A DNA stretch of 64,000 nucleotides from assembly GCA_945897365.1 (NCBI GenBank), contig CAMDFD010000009.1, positions 1-64,000 of the forward strand, read 5' to 3'. Positions within the stretch are counted from its first letter, which is position 1; each line of letters begins with the position of its first letter. Below, piece by piece: positions 42,734 through 52,031 of the stretch. The translations under genes were made by a program, and so were the position numbers. The notes under the pieces were generated by a model. That model was not told where the DNA came from. It worked only from the letters and a program-made list of their open reading frames with translations, and searched no databases. This DNA comes from Bordetella parapertussis (GTDB lineage Bacteria > Pseudomonadota > Gammaproteobacteria > Burkholderiales > Burkholderiaceae_B).

Positions 42734-43945
42734 ATGAAACTTCGTACCCTAAGCGCTTCGCTCATGATCGCGGGCCTCGGACTTGTTGGCCACACTGCAC
42801 AAGCCGCTGTTTCCGACAACGTCATTCGGATCGGTTTCGTCACCGATATGGCCAGCGTCTACTCTGACATTGATGGTGCAGGCGGCGTTGAGGCTGTTCG
42901 CATGGCGATTGCCGATGCAGGCGGTCAGATCAATGGAAAAAAGGTTGAGCTTTTATTTGCGGATCACCAAAACAAAGCGGACGTCGCAGCTGCGCGTGCG
43001 CGCGAATGGTTCGATCAGCAAAAGATCGACATGCTAATCGGCGGCACGAACTCCGGCGTTAACCTCGCCTTGGCTGGCATTGCCGCTGAAAAGAAAAAGC
43101 CCTTTTTCGCCATCGGCGCCGCAGCCTCGGATCTCACAGGCTCACAATGCACGCCCTACACCGTCCACTGGGCCTATGATACCGTTGCCTTAGCCCGTGG
43201 CACAGGCTCCGCCGTTGTAAAGGCAGGTGGCAAATCTTGGTACTTCTTGACGGCTGACTATGCCTTTGGTCATGCGCTTGAGCGTGATACCGCCAAGGTC
43301 GTCCGAGAAGCAGGTGGTGAAATCAAAGGTCAGGTGCGCGCGCCACTGAACTCCTCAGACTTCTCCTCCTTTTTATTACAAGCCCAAAGCTCCAAGGCAC
43401 AGATCCTAGGCCTGGCAAATGCAGGTGGAGACACCATTAATTCGATCAAAGCTGCAAACGAGTTCGGCATTGGCAAGACCATGAAAATGGCCGGCCTGCT
43501 GATTTTCATCAACGACATTCACTCGCTTGGTCTTCAGGCCACACAAGGCATGCAGTTTACCGACGGTTGGTATTGGGATCAAAATGATGAAACACGCGCT
43601 TGGTCTAAAAAATTCGAAGCACGTGTCAAGCGCAAGCCTTCGATGATTCAAGCGGGTGATTATTCAGCCGTATCCTTCTATCTGAATGCTGTCAAAGCCA
43701 CGAATAGTGATGATGGCGACACCGTCATGAAATGGATGAAATCCAACAAGGTCAACGATATGTTCGCCAAGAACGGTTACGTCCGCGCAGACGGTCGCAT
43801 GGTGCATGACATGTTCCTGATGGAAGTGAAAAAACCAAGCGAGTCCAAAGGGCCTTGGGACTACTACAAGCAAATCGCAGTCCTCCCAGGTGAAGAGGTG
43901 TTTACAAAACTCTCCGAATCCACTTGTAAATTTATCAAGAAGTAA
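42734..43945 (+). CDS. livK: Periplasmic substrate-binding protein of the Liv-type transporter
   Basis: This 403-residue periplasmic binding protein has a signal peptide cleaved near HTAQA. It has the Leu/Ile/Val-binding fold: IRIGFVTDMASVYSDIDGAG, ELLFADHQNKADVAAAR, FFAIGAAASDLTGSQCTPY. Members close to this type bind amino acids, amides or aromatic acids, so the ligand is open. AGGAG precedes the ATG at 42734. Unlike E. coli, the gene lies in the middle of the operon. Confidence 0.92.
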   Translation: MKLRTLSASLMIAGLGLVGHTAQAAVSDNVIRIGFVTDMASVYSDIDGAGGVEAVRMAIADAGGQINGKKVELLFADHQNKADVAAARAREWFDQQKIDMLIGGTNSGVNLALAGIAAEKKKPFFAIGAAASDLTGSQCTPYTVHWAYDTVALARGTGSAVVKAGGKSWYFLTADYAFGHALERDTAKVVREAGGEIKGQVRAPLNSSDFSSFLLQAQSSKAQILGLANAGGDTINSIKAANEFGIGKTMKMAGLLIFINDIHSLGLQATQGMQFTDGWYWDQNDETRAWSKKFEARVKRKPSMIQAGDYSAVSFYLNAVKATNSDDGDTVMKWMKSNKVNDMFAKNGYVRADGRMVHDMFLMEVKKPSESKGPWDYYKQIAVLPGEEVFTKLSESTCKFIKK

Positions 43946-43953
43946 GCAGGTCC

Positions 43954-43986
43954 ACCCTCTGGCGACGCTTCAGTCTGCCGGGGGGT
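43954..43986 (+). other. Hairpin between livK and livH
   Basis: ACCCTCTGGC pairs with GCCGGGGGGT (10 bp including two G-U pairs) around a 13-base loop, just after the livK stop. No T-run follows. Such intercistronic hairpins often stabilise the abundant binding-protein message upstream and lower the permease messages downstream. Confidence 0.5.
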
Positions 43987-44028
43987 ACGACGCTGTAAGA
44001 GTAATTGGCTTCATGAAGTAGGCAGACG

Positions 44029-44916
44029 ATGATCACTATTTTTGGTATTCCCTTGCAAGCGTTTCTCGGTCAGCTACTGCTTGGCTTGGTGAACGGCTCC
44101 TTCTATGCCATCTTGTCGCTGGGCTTGGCCGTTATTTTCGGTTTACTCAACGTCATTAATTTCGCGCACGGCGCACTCTACATGTTGGGTGCTTTTCTAG
44201 CCTGGATGGGTCTGCACTACCTCGGTCTCAATTACTGGGTGATGCTCCTTGTCGCGCCTATTTTGGTCGGCTTATTTGGCATTCTCATTGAAAAATTTCT
44301 GCTCAAACATCTTTACAAACTTGATCACCTCTATGGTCTCTTATTGACCTTCGGAATTACGCTCTTGATCGAGGGTTTATTTCGCAGTTTTTATGGTGCC
44401 TCCGGGCAGCCGTATTCGACTCCCGAGGCCTTGCGGGGCGCCACAAACCTCGGTTTCATGATGCTCCCGAATTATCGGGCTTGGGTCGTCGTGGCTTCCC
44501 TTACGGTGTGTCTGATCACGTGGTTTGTCATCGAGCGTACAAAACTCGGTGCGCTTTTGCGCGCGGGTACTGAAAATCCCAGACTCGTCGAGGCCTTCGG
44601 GGTCAACGTTCCACTCATGATCACCTTGACCTATGGTTTCGGTGTTGCCTTGGCGGGTTTTGCGGGCGTGTTAGCGGCTCCGATTATCCAAGTCTCTCCA
44701 CTCATGGGCTCTAACCTCATTATTGTCGTGTTTGCAGTAGTGGTGATTGGCGGAATGGGTTCGATCCTGGGTGCCATCGTCACCGGTCTCGGACTCGGTG
44801 TCATCGAGGGGCTCACCAAGGTCTTTTGGCCCGAAGCATCGAGCACGGTTGTGTTCATCATCATGGCGATCGTCTTGCTACTTCGCCCCGCCGGCTTGTT
44901 CGGAAAAGAAAAATGA
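44029..44916 (+). CDS. livH: Liv-type ABC permease LivH
   Basis: This 295-residue permease has about eight membrane helices. Family marks are GLVNGSFYAILSLGLAVIFG, NVINFAHGALYMLGAF, and GGMGSILGAIVTGLGLGVIE (EAA-type loop). It forms the membrane channel with LivM. The stop overlaps the livM start (ATGA). Confidence 0.95.
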   Translation: MITIFGIPLQAFLGQLLLGLVNGSFYAILSLGLAVIFGLLNVINFAHGALYMLGAFLAWMGLHYLGLNYWVMLLVAPILVGLFGILIEKFLLKHLYKLDHLYGLLLTFGITLLIEGLFRSFYGASGQPYSTPEALRGATNLGFMMLPNYRAWVVVASLTVCLITWFVIERTKLGALLRAGTENPRLVEAFGVNVPLMITLTYGFGVALAGFAGVLAAPIIQVSPLMGSNLIIVVFAVVVIGGMGSILGAIVTGLGLGVIEGLTKVFWPEASSTVVFIIMAIVLLLRPAGLFGKEK

Positions 44917-45914
44917 ATCGTCAGAATCTCGGATATCTTGTTGCGCTGGTCCTTCTGGCCCTTGTGCCGTTGTCGGGGATTTATCCCGTCTTTGTCATGA
45001 AAATCATGTGCTATGCGCTCTTTGCCTGCGCCTTCAATCTTTTGCTGGGCTTCACAGGCCTGCTTTCGTTTGGGCACGCCGCCTTCCTTGGAAGCGCAGC
45101 CTATGCCTCCGGGCATGCCATTAAATTTTGGGGATTCCCGACCGAGGTCGGCCTAGCCTTTGGCGTGTTAGTCGCTGGGGGACTTGGCTTAGCGATGGGT
45201 GCGCTGGCGATTCGTCGAAGCGGCATCTACTTTGCGATGATCACGCTGGCGCTTTCTCAGATGGTCTACTTCTTTTTTCTTCAGGCCAAATTCACGGGTG
45301 GCGAAGATGGCCTTCAGGGGGTACCTCGCGGCACGCTGTTCGGTTTGATTGATTTAAAAAGCGACTTCAATCTCTATTATGTGGTGATGGCTATTTTTGT
45401 CTTTGGCTACTTCATTGTCTGGCGAACCGTACATTCACCTTTCGGGCAAGTCCTCAAGGCCATTCGCGAAAACGAAGCACGGACCACCTCGCTCGGTTAT
45501 GACGTCGACCGCTTCAAACTTTTGGCCTTTGTTCTTTCAGCCATGCTGGCAGGTCTTGCGGGCTCCACCAAAATGCTGATCTTTGTCTCGGCAACCTTGA
45601 CGGATGCGACCTGGCAAATGTCAGGACTTGTCATTTTGATGACTCTGATCGGCGGTCTAGGCACACTGGTGGGTCCTGTGATCGGCGCCTTTATTGTCGT
45701 CCTGCTTGAAAACAAAGTAGGCGATCTAGGGGCGACCCTCACTCAATGGACGGGGATTGAGTGGTTTCAACGACTTGGCGAATCGGTCACTATCGTGATC
45801 GGACTCATTTTCGTGATATGCGTCTTGGCATTCCGACGCGGAATCGTAGGCGAGTTAAGCGCTTGGTTCGAGCGCCGTAAAGCGCTCAAATCACCCAATT
45901 CAACCCACGGTTAA
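44913..45914 (+). CDS. livM: Liv-type ABC permease LivM
   Basis: This 333-residue permease has LLLGFTGLLSFGHAAFLGSAAY, AIRRSGIYFAMITLALSQM and the loop LIGGLGTLVGPVIGAFIVV. The start is ATG at 44913, overlapping livH. The stop overlaps the stop of the convergent bioY by 4 bases. It completes a livGFKHM operon. Confidence 0.95.
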   Translation: MNRQNLGYLVALVLLALVPLSGIYPVFVMKIMCYALFACAFNLLLGFTGLLSFGHAAFLGSAAYASGHAIKFWGFPTEVGLAFGVLVAGGLGLAMGALAIRRSGIYFAMITLALSQMVYFFFLQAKFTGGEDGLQGVPRGTLFGLIDLKSDFNLYYVVMAIFVFGYFIVWRTVHSPFGQVLKAIRENEARTTSLGYDVDRFKLLAFVLSAMLAGLAGSTKMLIFVSATLTDATWQMSGLVILMTLIGGLGTLVGPVIGAFIVVLLENKVGDLGATLTQWTGIEWFQRLGESVTIVIGLIFVICVLAFRRGIVGELSAWFERRKALKSPNSTHG

Positions 45915-46486
45915 ATGAGTCCGAGTCGTCGCACACGTTGTGCGACGATGCTCGCGACGAGCGCTTTCAGTAAGTCACCAGGTAAAAACACGATGACGGC
46001 CCAGGCCGCCTTGTTCAGCCCCATCCCGGTGACCGTGGCCAACCAAGGAATCCCAACGGCATAGACAACAAGCAAACCGCCGATGACGCTCGCGACCCAG
46101 CAGCGAAGCACCTGAGGCGCAACAGCTTTCCATCCCTGCTGTGAATGCGCCATCTGGCCGCGGGGTAAAGCACCCGCTAGCCATCCGGTGATGACAGCCC
46201 CTGGGATCATTCCCAGCAAAAACCCGCCTGTCGGGCCAGCCAAGACGGCCAGACCGGCACGTCCTCCCGGAAGAACAGGGATGCCCAGCATAGCGATCAA
46301 CACATAGGTCAACACCACTAAGCCGCCCCGCCAAGGCCCCAAAATCAAGCCTGCCAACATCACCCCAAAGGTCTGTAAGGTGATCGGCACGGGCACCCAA
46401 GGAACCGGGACGGGTGGAATGAGTCCCAGAACAATAATCATCGCGGTAAACAGCGCGACTAAGACGAGATCTTTTGTTTTCAACAT
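45911..46486 (-). CDS. bioY: Biotin transporter BioY (ECF S component)
   Basis: This 191-residue membrane protein has six helices and the BioY signature (VLAGPTGGFLLGMIPGAVITG; PVPITLQTFGVMLAG). It binds biotin in the membrane. It is last in a bioM-bioN-bioY operon, 67 bases after bioN, and has GGAA upstream of its ATG. The presence of bioMN suggests high-affinity, ATP-driven uptake. Confidence 0.94.
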   Translation of the reverse strand: MLKTKDLVLVALFTAMIIVLGLIPPVPVPWVPVPITLQTFGVMLAGLILGPWRGGLVVLTYVLIAMLGIPVLPGGRAGLAVLAGPTGGFLLGMIPGAVITGWLAGALPRGQMAHSQQGWKAVAPQVLRCWVASVIGGLLVVYAVGIPWLATVTGMGLNKAAWAVIVFLPGDLLKALVASIVAQRVRRLGLI

Positions 46487-46553
46487 CTACGTTCCATTTA
46501 TGGGTAAAAATAAGTCCGTACTGCACATGAATGCTTGACGAATCGCACGCGCC

Positions 46554-47144
46554 CTACTGTCTTGCATCTAACGCATCTGCAATGTCTTGCGCTCGTCTGA
46601 GCGTACGCAACAACATCGGCACACCCATTGTAAAAGGATTCGCGTTGAGGCCTCGGGCAGCCTGGGCTTCGCGAATTTCTTGCCACTGCACGGTCAACTC
46701 TGGAATCAAGCGCAGGGTGAGCCCAAACACAAGCGCGACACGTTCGCTATTGACCCAGCCAAGCTGATGAAATGGCTTTAAGAACCAGATTAAGACCTCC
46801 ATCATCTGTGCGATCGACGTGGTCATCGATACTAACAGTGCGCCGAGTAACAAGGCATAAATGCGTAATCCGACCTCCAGCGCGACCAGAGGTGTTTGCG
46901 CAAACGCAGTGAAGAGAACGAGAATGACCACAAGCCAACTCAAGGTCTTGAGATGCAGTAAAACCTGCTGGATACGTGCGCCAGATTGCTGAACGAATAA
47001 CAATACCCCTAGCAACACCAGCAAAAGGACGCGCCAATCGTGCACCCACATCAAGCCAGCACCCGCCAACATCAACAGTACAAGTTTCACGCCAGCGGCC
47101 GTTCGGTGCAACCAACTGTCACCAGGAAAATAAAAAGAGCCCAT
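46554..47144 (-). CDS. bioN: ECF transporter T component BioN
   Basis: This 196-residue protein has four to five membrane helices (GVKLVLLMLAGAGLMW at the start) and the coupling motifs in AQAARGLNANPFTM and RTLRRAQDIADALDARQ, which match the EcfT Ala-Arg-Gly type signatures. It links the ATPase to BioY. Its ATG shares one base with the bioM stop (TAATG). Confidence 0.92.
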   Translation of the reverse strand: MGSFYFPGDSWLHRTAAGVKLVLLMLAGAGLMWVHDWRVLLLVLLGVLLFVQQSGARIQQVLLHLKTLSWLVVILVLFTAFAQTPLVALEVGLRIYALLLGALLVSMTTSIAQMMEVLIWFLKPFHQLGWVNSERVALVFGLTLRLIPELTVQWQEIREAQAARGLNANPFTMGVPMLLRTLRRAQDIADALDARQ

Positions 47145-47821
47145 TAGCCGCAGTGCGTCCTATACCAGGCCGTCGCTTCGACGGGTGCGCCATCAAAGGC
47201 GAGTCGACCCTCAACAATCACCAGCACGCGGTCCATCGTGCGCATGAGCTCAAGGTCGTGGCTCACAATCAAGGCAGGCTGAGGCAAGGCCGAGAGGTGT
47301 TGTTCAAAACGGTTGCGCAGACGCAAGTCAAGTTGTGTCGTAGGCTCGTCAAACACTAAAATATCAGGCTTTGTCGCCAATACGCCAGCCAAGGCGACCA
47401 ACTGCCTTTCACCCCCTGAAAGGGTATGAATCGAGCGATCCTGCAAATGCAGCACACCGAGTTGGTCTAAAGCCTCCTGCATGCGCAGGTGACGCATACT
47501 AGAGTCAGGGATCCGCCGTTTGAGACCGAACTCGATATCCTCGCTCACAATTGGAAAAACGATCTGGTTATCAGGGTTTTGAAACACAAACCCCACCTTT
47601 CTGCGTATCTTTTCAACCTCGAGACGCGTATCGAGTCCATCGACGCAAATTTGCCCTCTTTTTGGGAGCAATAGACCATTGATCAAGCGAATAAAGGTAC
47701 TCTTGCCCGAGCCGTTGGGACCCATGATCCCAATCCGACGCTCAGACAGTCTTAAACCCAAGTCGCCCAGTACTTGACGGCCCTCGCGTTCGACAAAGAT
47801 ATTTTTAAACTCGATTAACAT
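47144..47821 (-). CDS. bioM: ECF transporter ATPase BioM
   Basis: This 225-residue ABC ATPase has Walker A GPNGSGKSTF, signature TLSGGERQLVALAG, Walker B ILVFDEPTTQLDLR and the switch His in LIVSHDLELM. VFQNPDNQIVFPIV is typical of ECF ATPases. It heads the operon; only 52 bases separate it from the divergent msrB, and no clear BirA-type operator is visible there. Confidence 0.94.
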   Translation of the reverse strand: MLIEFKNIFVEREGRQVLGDLGLRLSERRIGIMGPNGSGKSTFIRLINGLLLPKRGQICVDGLDTRLEVEKIRRKVGFVFQNPDNQIVFPIVSEDIEFGLKRRIPDSSMRHLRMQEALDQLGVLHLQDRSIHTLSGGERQLVALAGVLATKPDILVFDEPTTQLDLRLRNRFEQHLSALPQPALIVSHDLELMRTMDRVLVIVEGRLAFDGAPVEATAWYRTHCG

Positions 47822-47873
47822 GATGAATGATTATGCATGAGAACTTTTTCTAAATCTGTCACTCCAAGTAAAT

Positions 47874-48272
47874 ATGTCAAAAATCAATAAAACCGAAGCT
47901 GAATGGAAAGCCCAGCTTTCATCCGAACAATATTACGTTGCCCGCCAAAAAGGAACAGAACGCGCCTTTACGGGTCAGTACTGGGATCATCGCGAATATG
48001 GCATTTATCGCTGTGTGGGTTGCGGTACGGCGTTATTTGCCTCCGACACAAAGTTTGACGCGGGTTGTGGCTGGCCTAGCTATTTTGAACCCCTCGATCC
48101 AGCAAACGTCAAAGAAGAAACCGACATATCGCATGGTATGGTGCGTACCGAAGTCATGTGCAATGTCTGTGATAGTCACCTCGGACATGTTTTTCCCGAT
48201 GGCCCGCCACCCACAGGACTGCGCTATTGCATCAATTCCCTGTCGCTGACGTTCGAACCTGTTAAGCCATGA
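47874..48272 (+). CDS. msrB: Peptide methionine-R-sulfoxide reductase MsrB
   Basis: This 132-residue enzyme has two zinc CxxC pairs (CVGCGT, CNVCDSHLG), GCGWPSYFEP and the catalytic Cys in RYCINSLSLTF. It has no signal peptide, so it acts in the cytoplasm, unlike the MsrPQ system encoded at 23271-24850. The stop overlaps the yciB start (ATGA). Confidence 0.97.
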   Translation: MSKINKTEAEWKAQLSSEQYYVARQKGTERAFTGQYWDHREYGIYRCVGCGTALFASDTKFDAGCGWPSYFEPLDPANVKEETDISHGMVRTEVMCNVCDSHLGHVFPDGPPPTGLRYCINSLSLTFEPVKP

Positions 48273-48856
48273 AAAAATTCCTCTTTGATCTTTTTCCACT
48301 CATTCTGTTTTTTGTCGCCTACCGATTCGCAGATATTTATGTTGCGACCGCTGTCGCCATTGCTGCTGCAGTCCTACAGATCCTCTGGATCAAACTCACG
48401 CGCAAACCCATTGAAACGATGCACTGGATCAACTTCGCCGTCATTGTCTTTTTTGGCGGTGCGACACTTTGGCTACAAAACGAAGCCTTTATCAAGTGGA
48501 AACCCACTGTCCTGTATTGGTTGTTTGGTGTTGTTTTGCTGGTCAGCAAATATCTGCTGAATAAAAATTTGATGCAAAAATTACTGGGCACAAAGGTTTC
48601 TATGCCGGATCTTGCCTGGAACAAACTGAACCTGAGCTGGGCACTATTTTTCATGATTGCAGGCGGGTTAAATCTCTTTGTTGCCTTTTCCGGACTGTTC
48701 ACCGAGAGCCAATGGGTCAACTTCAAGGTCTTCGGTCTGATGGCCTTGCTGATTGTTTTTGTCATCGCACAGTCCATCTGGCTTGGTAAACATATGCAGC
48801 AGGACGAGGCGACAGATGTGCTGCCTAAAACGGACGCCAAGGACAACAAGCCATGA
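48269..48856 (+). CDS. yciB: Inner membrane-spanning protein YciB (septation protein A)
   Basis: This 195-residue protein has about five to six membrane helices. MKKFLFDLFPLILFFVAYR and WNKLNLSWALFFMIAGGLNL are family marks. YciB is linked to cell-envelope upkeep and septation and is also called IspZ. It overlaps msrB and bolA by 4 bases on each side, so all three are likely translated in series. Confidence 0.94.
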   Translation: MKKFLFDLFPLILFFVAYRFADIYVATAVAIAAAVLQILWIKLTRKPIETMHWINFAVIVFFGGATLWLQNEAFIKWKPTVLYWLFGVVLLVSKYLLNKNLMQKLLGTKVSMPDLAWNKLNLSWALFFMIAGGLNLFVAFSGLFTESQWVNFKVFGLMALLIVFVIAQSIWLGKHMQQDEATDVLPKTDAKDNKP

Positions 48857-49137
48857 GCGTCACGACTAATCCACATTTAAGCTTGTTGCGCGAGCGTCTT
48901 GCACCGCTCAACGCCGTAGAACTCGACATCGTCGATGAATCCCACCTTCATGCCGGACATTCCGGCAACCCAGGCAATGCCAGTCATTTTCGTGCCACGA
49001 TTGTGGCGCAATGTTTTAATAACCAACCGATGATTGCGCAACATCGGCTGGTGTATGATCTTTTGCGCGATTTAATCCCACACCCGATCCATGCGCTTGC
49101 GCTGACTACTCGGGCGCCCTCCAAAGGAAATTCATGA
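48853..49137 (+). CDS. BolA-family protein
   Basis: This 94-residue protein has the BolA core LDIVDESHLHAGHSGNPGNA and HFRATIVAQCFNNQPMIAQHRLVYDLL, including the conserved His used with monothiol glutaredoxins for Fe-S work. It is a class with an acidic start. It overlaps yciB and the isomerase gene (ATGA both sides). Confidence 0.93.
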   Translation: MSVTTNPHLSLLRERLAPLNAVELDIVDESHLHAGHSGNPGNASHFRATIVAQCFNNQPMIAQHRLVYDLLRDLIPHPIHALALTTRAPSKGNS

Positions 49138-49907
49138 AACGTATCGTTATGCTCGCCGCCGCACTTGTGTTGGTTGCACCTCTTCATGCTCAAAACGTTG
49201 CCACCGTGAATGGCAAAGCAATTACTCAGGCGAACGTCGATCAGTTTGTAAAGCTGTTAGTTGCACGCGGTGCGACGGACTCTGCAGAAATGCGCGATCA
49301 GATCAAACAAGAACTGATCAATCGTCAGGTGATGGTTCAGGCCGCTGATGCAGCAGGTATCCCCAAGGACCCCGCTGTCGCGACTGAACTCGAGTTGGCT
49401 CGCCAAGGCATTTTGGTCCAAGCCCTGATGGCTGACTATCTGAAAAAGAATCCCATCACTGAGGCAGCGATTCAAGCCGAATACGACAAGCTGAAAAAGG
49501 CTGAGGCCGACAAGTTTGAATACAACGTTCGCCACATCTTGGTTGAGGACGAAAAGACGGCTAACGAGATTCAGGACAGCCTCAAGAAAAAATCAGCCAA
49601 ATTCGAAGATCTCGCTAAACAATCCAAAGACACTGGCAGTGCTGCCAAAGGTGGAGAGCTCGGTTGGGCGCCTGACACAAACTATGTTGAGCCCTTTGGC
49701 AAAGCCGTGGCTGCCACTAAAAAAGGTCAGTTGGCAGACAAACCCGTTCAGTCTCAGTTTGGCTGGCACGTGATCGAAGTCATGGATATTCGCCCTGTTG
49801 CGTTCCCACCTCTGGATCAAGTCCGTAAAGAACTTGACCAAATGATGCGTGAACAAGCACTGGCCGCTTACCAGGCAAAATTACGCAACGAAGCAAAGAT
49901 CCAGTAA
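49134..49907 (+). CDS. Periplasmic peptidyl-prolyl isomerase, parvulin type
   Basis: This 257-residue protein has a signal peptide (cleavage near PLHAQ), an N-terminal SurA/PrsA-like helical domain (about 20-125), and a parvulin domain (VRHILVEDEKTANEI, GGELGWAPDTNYVEPF, QSQFGWHVIEVMD). It should help fold exported proteins. This PpiC-like form is often found after bolA in Burkholderiales. A hairpin follows its stop. Confidence 0.93.
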   Translation: MKRIVMLAAALVLVAPLHAQNVATVNGKAITQANVDQFVKLLVARGATDSAEMRDQIKQELINRQVMVQAADAAGIPKDPAVATELELARQGILVQALMADYLKKNPITEAAIQAEYDKLKKAEADKFEYNVRHILVEDEKTANEIQDSLKKKSAKFEDLAKQSKDTGSAAKGGELGWAPDTNYVEPFGKAVAATKKGQLADKPVQSQFGWHVIEVMDIRPVAFPPLDQVRKELDQMMREQALAAYQAKLRNEAKIQ

Positions 49908-49921
49908 TCAAAACTGTTGAT

Positions 49922-49976
49922 TTGTCTTCGGTTACGGCAGTCGAAGACAATCAGCGGCGGAGAAATATCCGCTTTA
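49922..49976. terminator. Hairpins between the isomerase gene and ligA
   Basis: TTGTCTTCG (49922-49930) pairs with CGAAGACAA (49942-49950), a 9-bp stem with an 11-base loop. A second small stem GCGGA/TCCGC (49957-49961 with 49968-49972) is followed by TTTA. The two genes converge here, so this is the likely termination zone, though the T-run is weak. Confidence 0.6.
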
Positions 49977-52022
49977 CTCCGAGGCCTCAAGCAACGCTTT
50001 GAGGCCTTCTTCATTTAAAACAGCGACGCCAAGCTCCGTTGCTTTTTCTAGCTTGCTTCCCGCTTCTTCGCCCGCCACGACATACGTCGTTTTGCGCGAA
50101 ACTGATCCGCTCACTTTCCCACCCGCCGCGACAATCCGGCTTGAGGCTTCTTCGCGTGACCACGTCGGCAATGTGCCTGTCAGAACGAAAGTCTTACCCG
50201 CCAGCCCTGCGCTGCGCGGCGCCTCAGGTGCCTGAGGCTCTACACCTTGTTTGTGTAAAGCCCTGACCACTTCCTGATTATGCGGCTCGGCAAAGAAACG
50301 AGCGATTGAGCCTGCCACCACAGGCCCCACCTCCGGGACAGTTAAAAGTGCATCGAGGGACGCGACCATCAGCGACTCGATCGAAGAAAAATGTAGCGCT
50401 AAATCGCGCGCGGTTGTCTCTCCTACGTGTCGAATACCGAGTGCAAAAATCAAGCGATTGAGCTGGGGTCGCTTAGCCTGAGCAATCGCTTCGATCAGGT
50501 TTTCTGCGGACTTAAGACCCATGCGGTCATATTCGGCAAGCTCACCCACGCTAAGGGTGTAGAGCTCAGCCAAAGAATGAATACGTCCGCGATCCACCAG
50601 TTGTTCAACTAACTTCTCCCCTAGACCTTCGATATCCAAGGCTTTGCGGCCTGCGGCATGGATCAAACTCTGTTTACGTTGCGCGGCGCAAAATAATCCG
50701 CCCGTACAACGCGCGATGGCCTCATCTTCGACCCGCTCAATGGCCGAACCACAGACGGGACACGCGCTTGGCATGACAAAAGACATCGCGAAAATAGGGC
50801 GTTGAGCCAAGACCGGACCCACCACTTCGGGGATGACATCGCCTGCGCGACGCACAATCACCATATCGCCCACGCGTACATCTTTGCGCAAGATTTCAGT
50901 CTCGTTGTGCAAGGTCGCATTGGTCACCGTCACGCCGCCGACAAAAACGGGAGATAGACGCGCAACAGGCGTGATGGCGCCTGTGCGACCTACTTGGACC
51001 TCGATGTCCAATAATGTGGTTGTAGCTTCTTGTGCAGGAAATTTGTGTGCAATCGCAAAACGCGGTGCACGGGCAACAAAACCCAACACACGCTGAGCGC
51101 TTAAGTCATCGACTTTGTACACGACACCATCTATATCATAGGGAAGCTGCGCACGACGCGCTCCAACCTCGGCATAGAACTGCAGCAACTGCTCGGCACC
51201 CTGCGCCAGCACGTGCTGTTTCTCATTGACGGGTAACCCTAATCGCTGCAACCAATCCAGCATTGCGCTATGGCGAGGCAACTGAAAACCACCCAAATCA
51301 CCCCAACCATAAGCAAAAAAACTTAAGGGACGCTGCACTGTGACGCGTGAATCCAGTTGACGCAAACTCCCTGCAGCGGCATTGCGTGGATTCACGAATA
51401 TTTTTTCACCGCGAGACTCTTGCGCTGCGTTGAGACGCTCAAAGTCTGCAAGATTCATAAAGACCTCGCCACGTACTTCAAGAATCTGAGGGATTTCATG
51501 TTCGGACCCGCTGAGCTTGAGAGGAATAGCCTTGATGGTGCGAACATTCAGGGTGACGTCCTCACCGGTCTGTCCGTCACCACGCGTTGCCGCCTGCACC
51601 AGTAAGCCACGCTCATAGCGCAAACTGATGGCCAGACCATCAAGTTTTAATTCACAAAAATAAGAAACTTCTTCGGCATTAGAAAGTTTGCCTGCTGCAC
51701 GCAACATGTCGGCGACGCGCTTATCAAACGCACGCACTTCCGAATCCTCGAAGGCATTGCCCAAGGACAGCATAGGAACGGTGTGGGTCACACTACCAAA
51801 AGCTGCCAAGGGCGATGCCCCCACACGCTGTGTCGGCGAATCTATCGTGATGAGGTGAGGATGTGTTGCTTCGAGCGTCTCAAGCTCGCGCATCAAAGTA
51901 TCGTATTGCGCGTCACTCACTACCGGTGCATCGTGCACATAATAGGCTTGGTTATGTCTTTCGATCTCACCGCGCAGCGAAGTCAAACGTTTGACGATCA
52001 AGTCTTGCGAATTCATGCTCAC
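49974..52022 (-). CDS. ligA: NAD-dependent DNA ligase LigA
   Basis: This 680-682-residue ligase has the Ia domain at the N-terminus and the adenylation Lys in CELKLDGLAISLRYERG. The OB fold, the zinc finger (CPVCGSAIERV...RCTGGLFCAAQ), the helix-hairpin-helix array (PEVGPVVAGSIARFF) and a C-terminal BRCT domain (GLAGKTFVLTGTLPTWSREE) follow. It seals nicks in replication. The start is GTG at 52022 or ATG at 52016. Confidence 0.97.
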   Translation of the reverse strand: MSMNSQDLIVKRLTSLRGEIERHNQAYYVHDAPVVSDAQYDTLMRELETLEATHPHLITIDSPTQRVGASPLAAFGSVTHTVPMLSLGNAFEDSEVRAFDKRVADMLRAAGKLSNAEEVSYFCELKLDGLAISLRYERGLLVQAATRGDGQTGEDVTLNVRTIKAIPLKLSGSEHEIPQILEVRGEVFMNLADFERLNAAQESRGEKIFVNPRNAAAGSLRQLDSRVTVQRPLSFFAYGWGDLGGFQLPRHSAMLDWLQRLGLPVNEKQHVLAQGAEQLLQFYAEVGARRAQLPYDIDGVVYKVDDLSAQRVLGFVARAPRFAIAHKFPAQEATTTLLDIEVQVGRTGAITPVARLSPVFVGGVTVTNATLHNETEILRKDVRVGDMVIVRRAGDVIPEVVGPVLAQRPIFAMSFVMPSACPVCGSAIERVEDEAIARCTGGLFCAAQRKQSLIHAAGRKALDIEGLGEKLVEQLVDRGRIHSLAELYTLSVGELAEYDRMGLKSAENLIEAIAQAKRPQLNRLIFALGIRHVGETTARDLALHFSSIESLMVASLDALLTVPEVGPVVAGSIARFFAEPHNQEVVRALHKQGVEPQAPEAPRSAGLAGKTFVLTGTLPTWSREEASSRIVAAGGKVSGSVSRKTTYVVAGEEAGSKLEKATELGVAVLNEEGLKALLEASE

Positions 52023-52031
52023 GCGCCCGCT

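Noticed and set aside
47841..47859. GAACTT followed by TCTG upstream of msrB as a sigma-E promoter
   Set aside because: The spacing of 8 bases is half of the roughly 16 needed between the -35 and -10 elements of sigma-E promoters.
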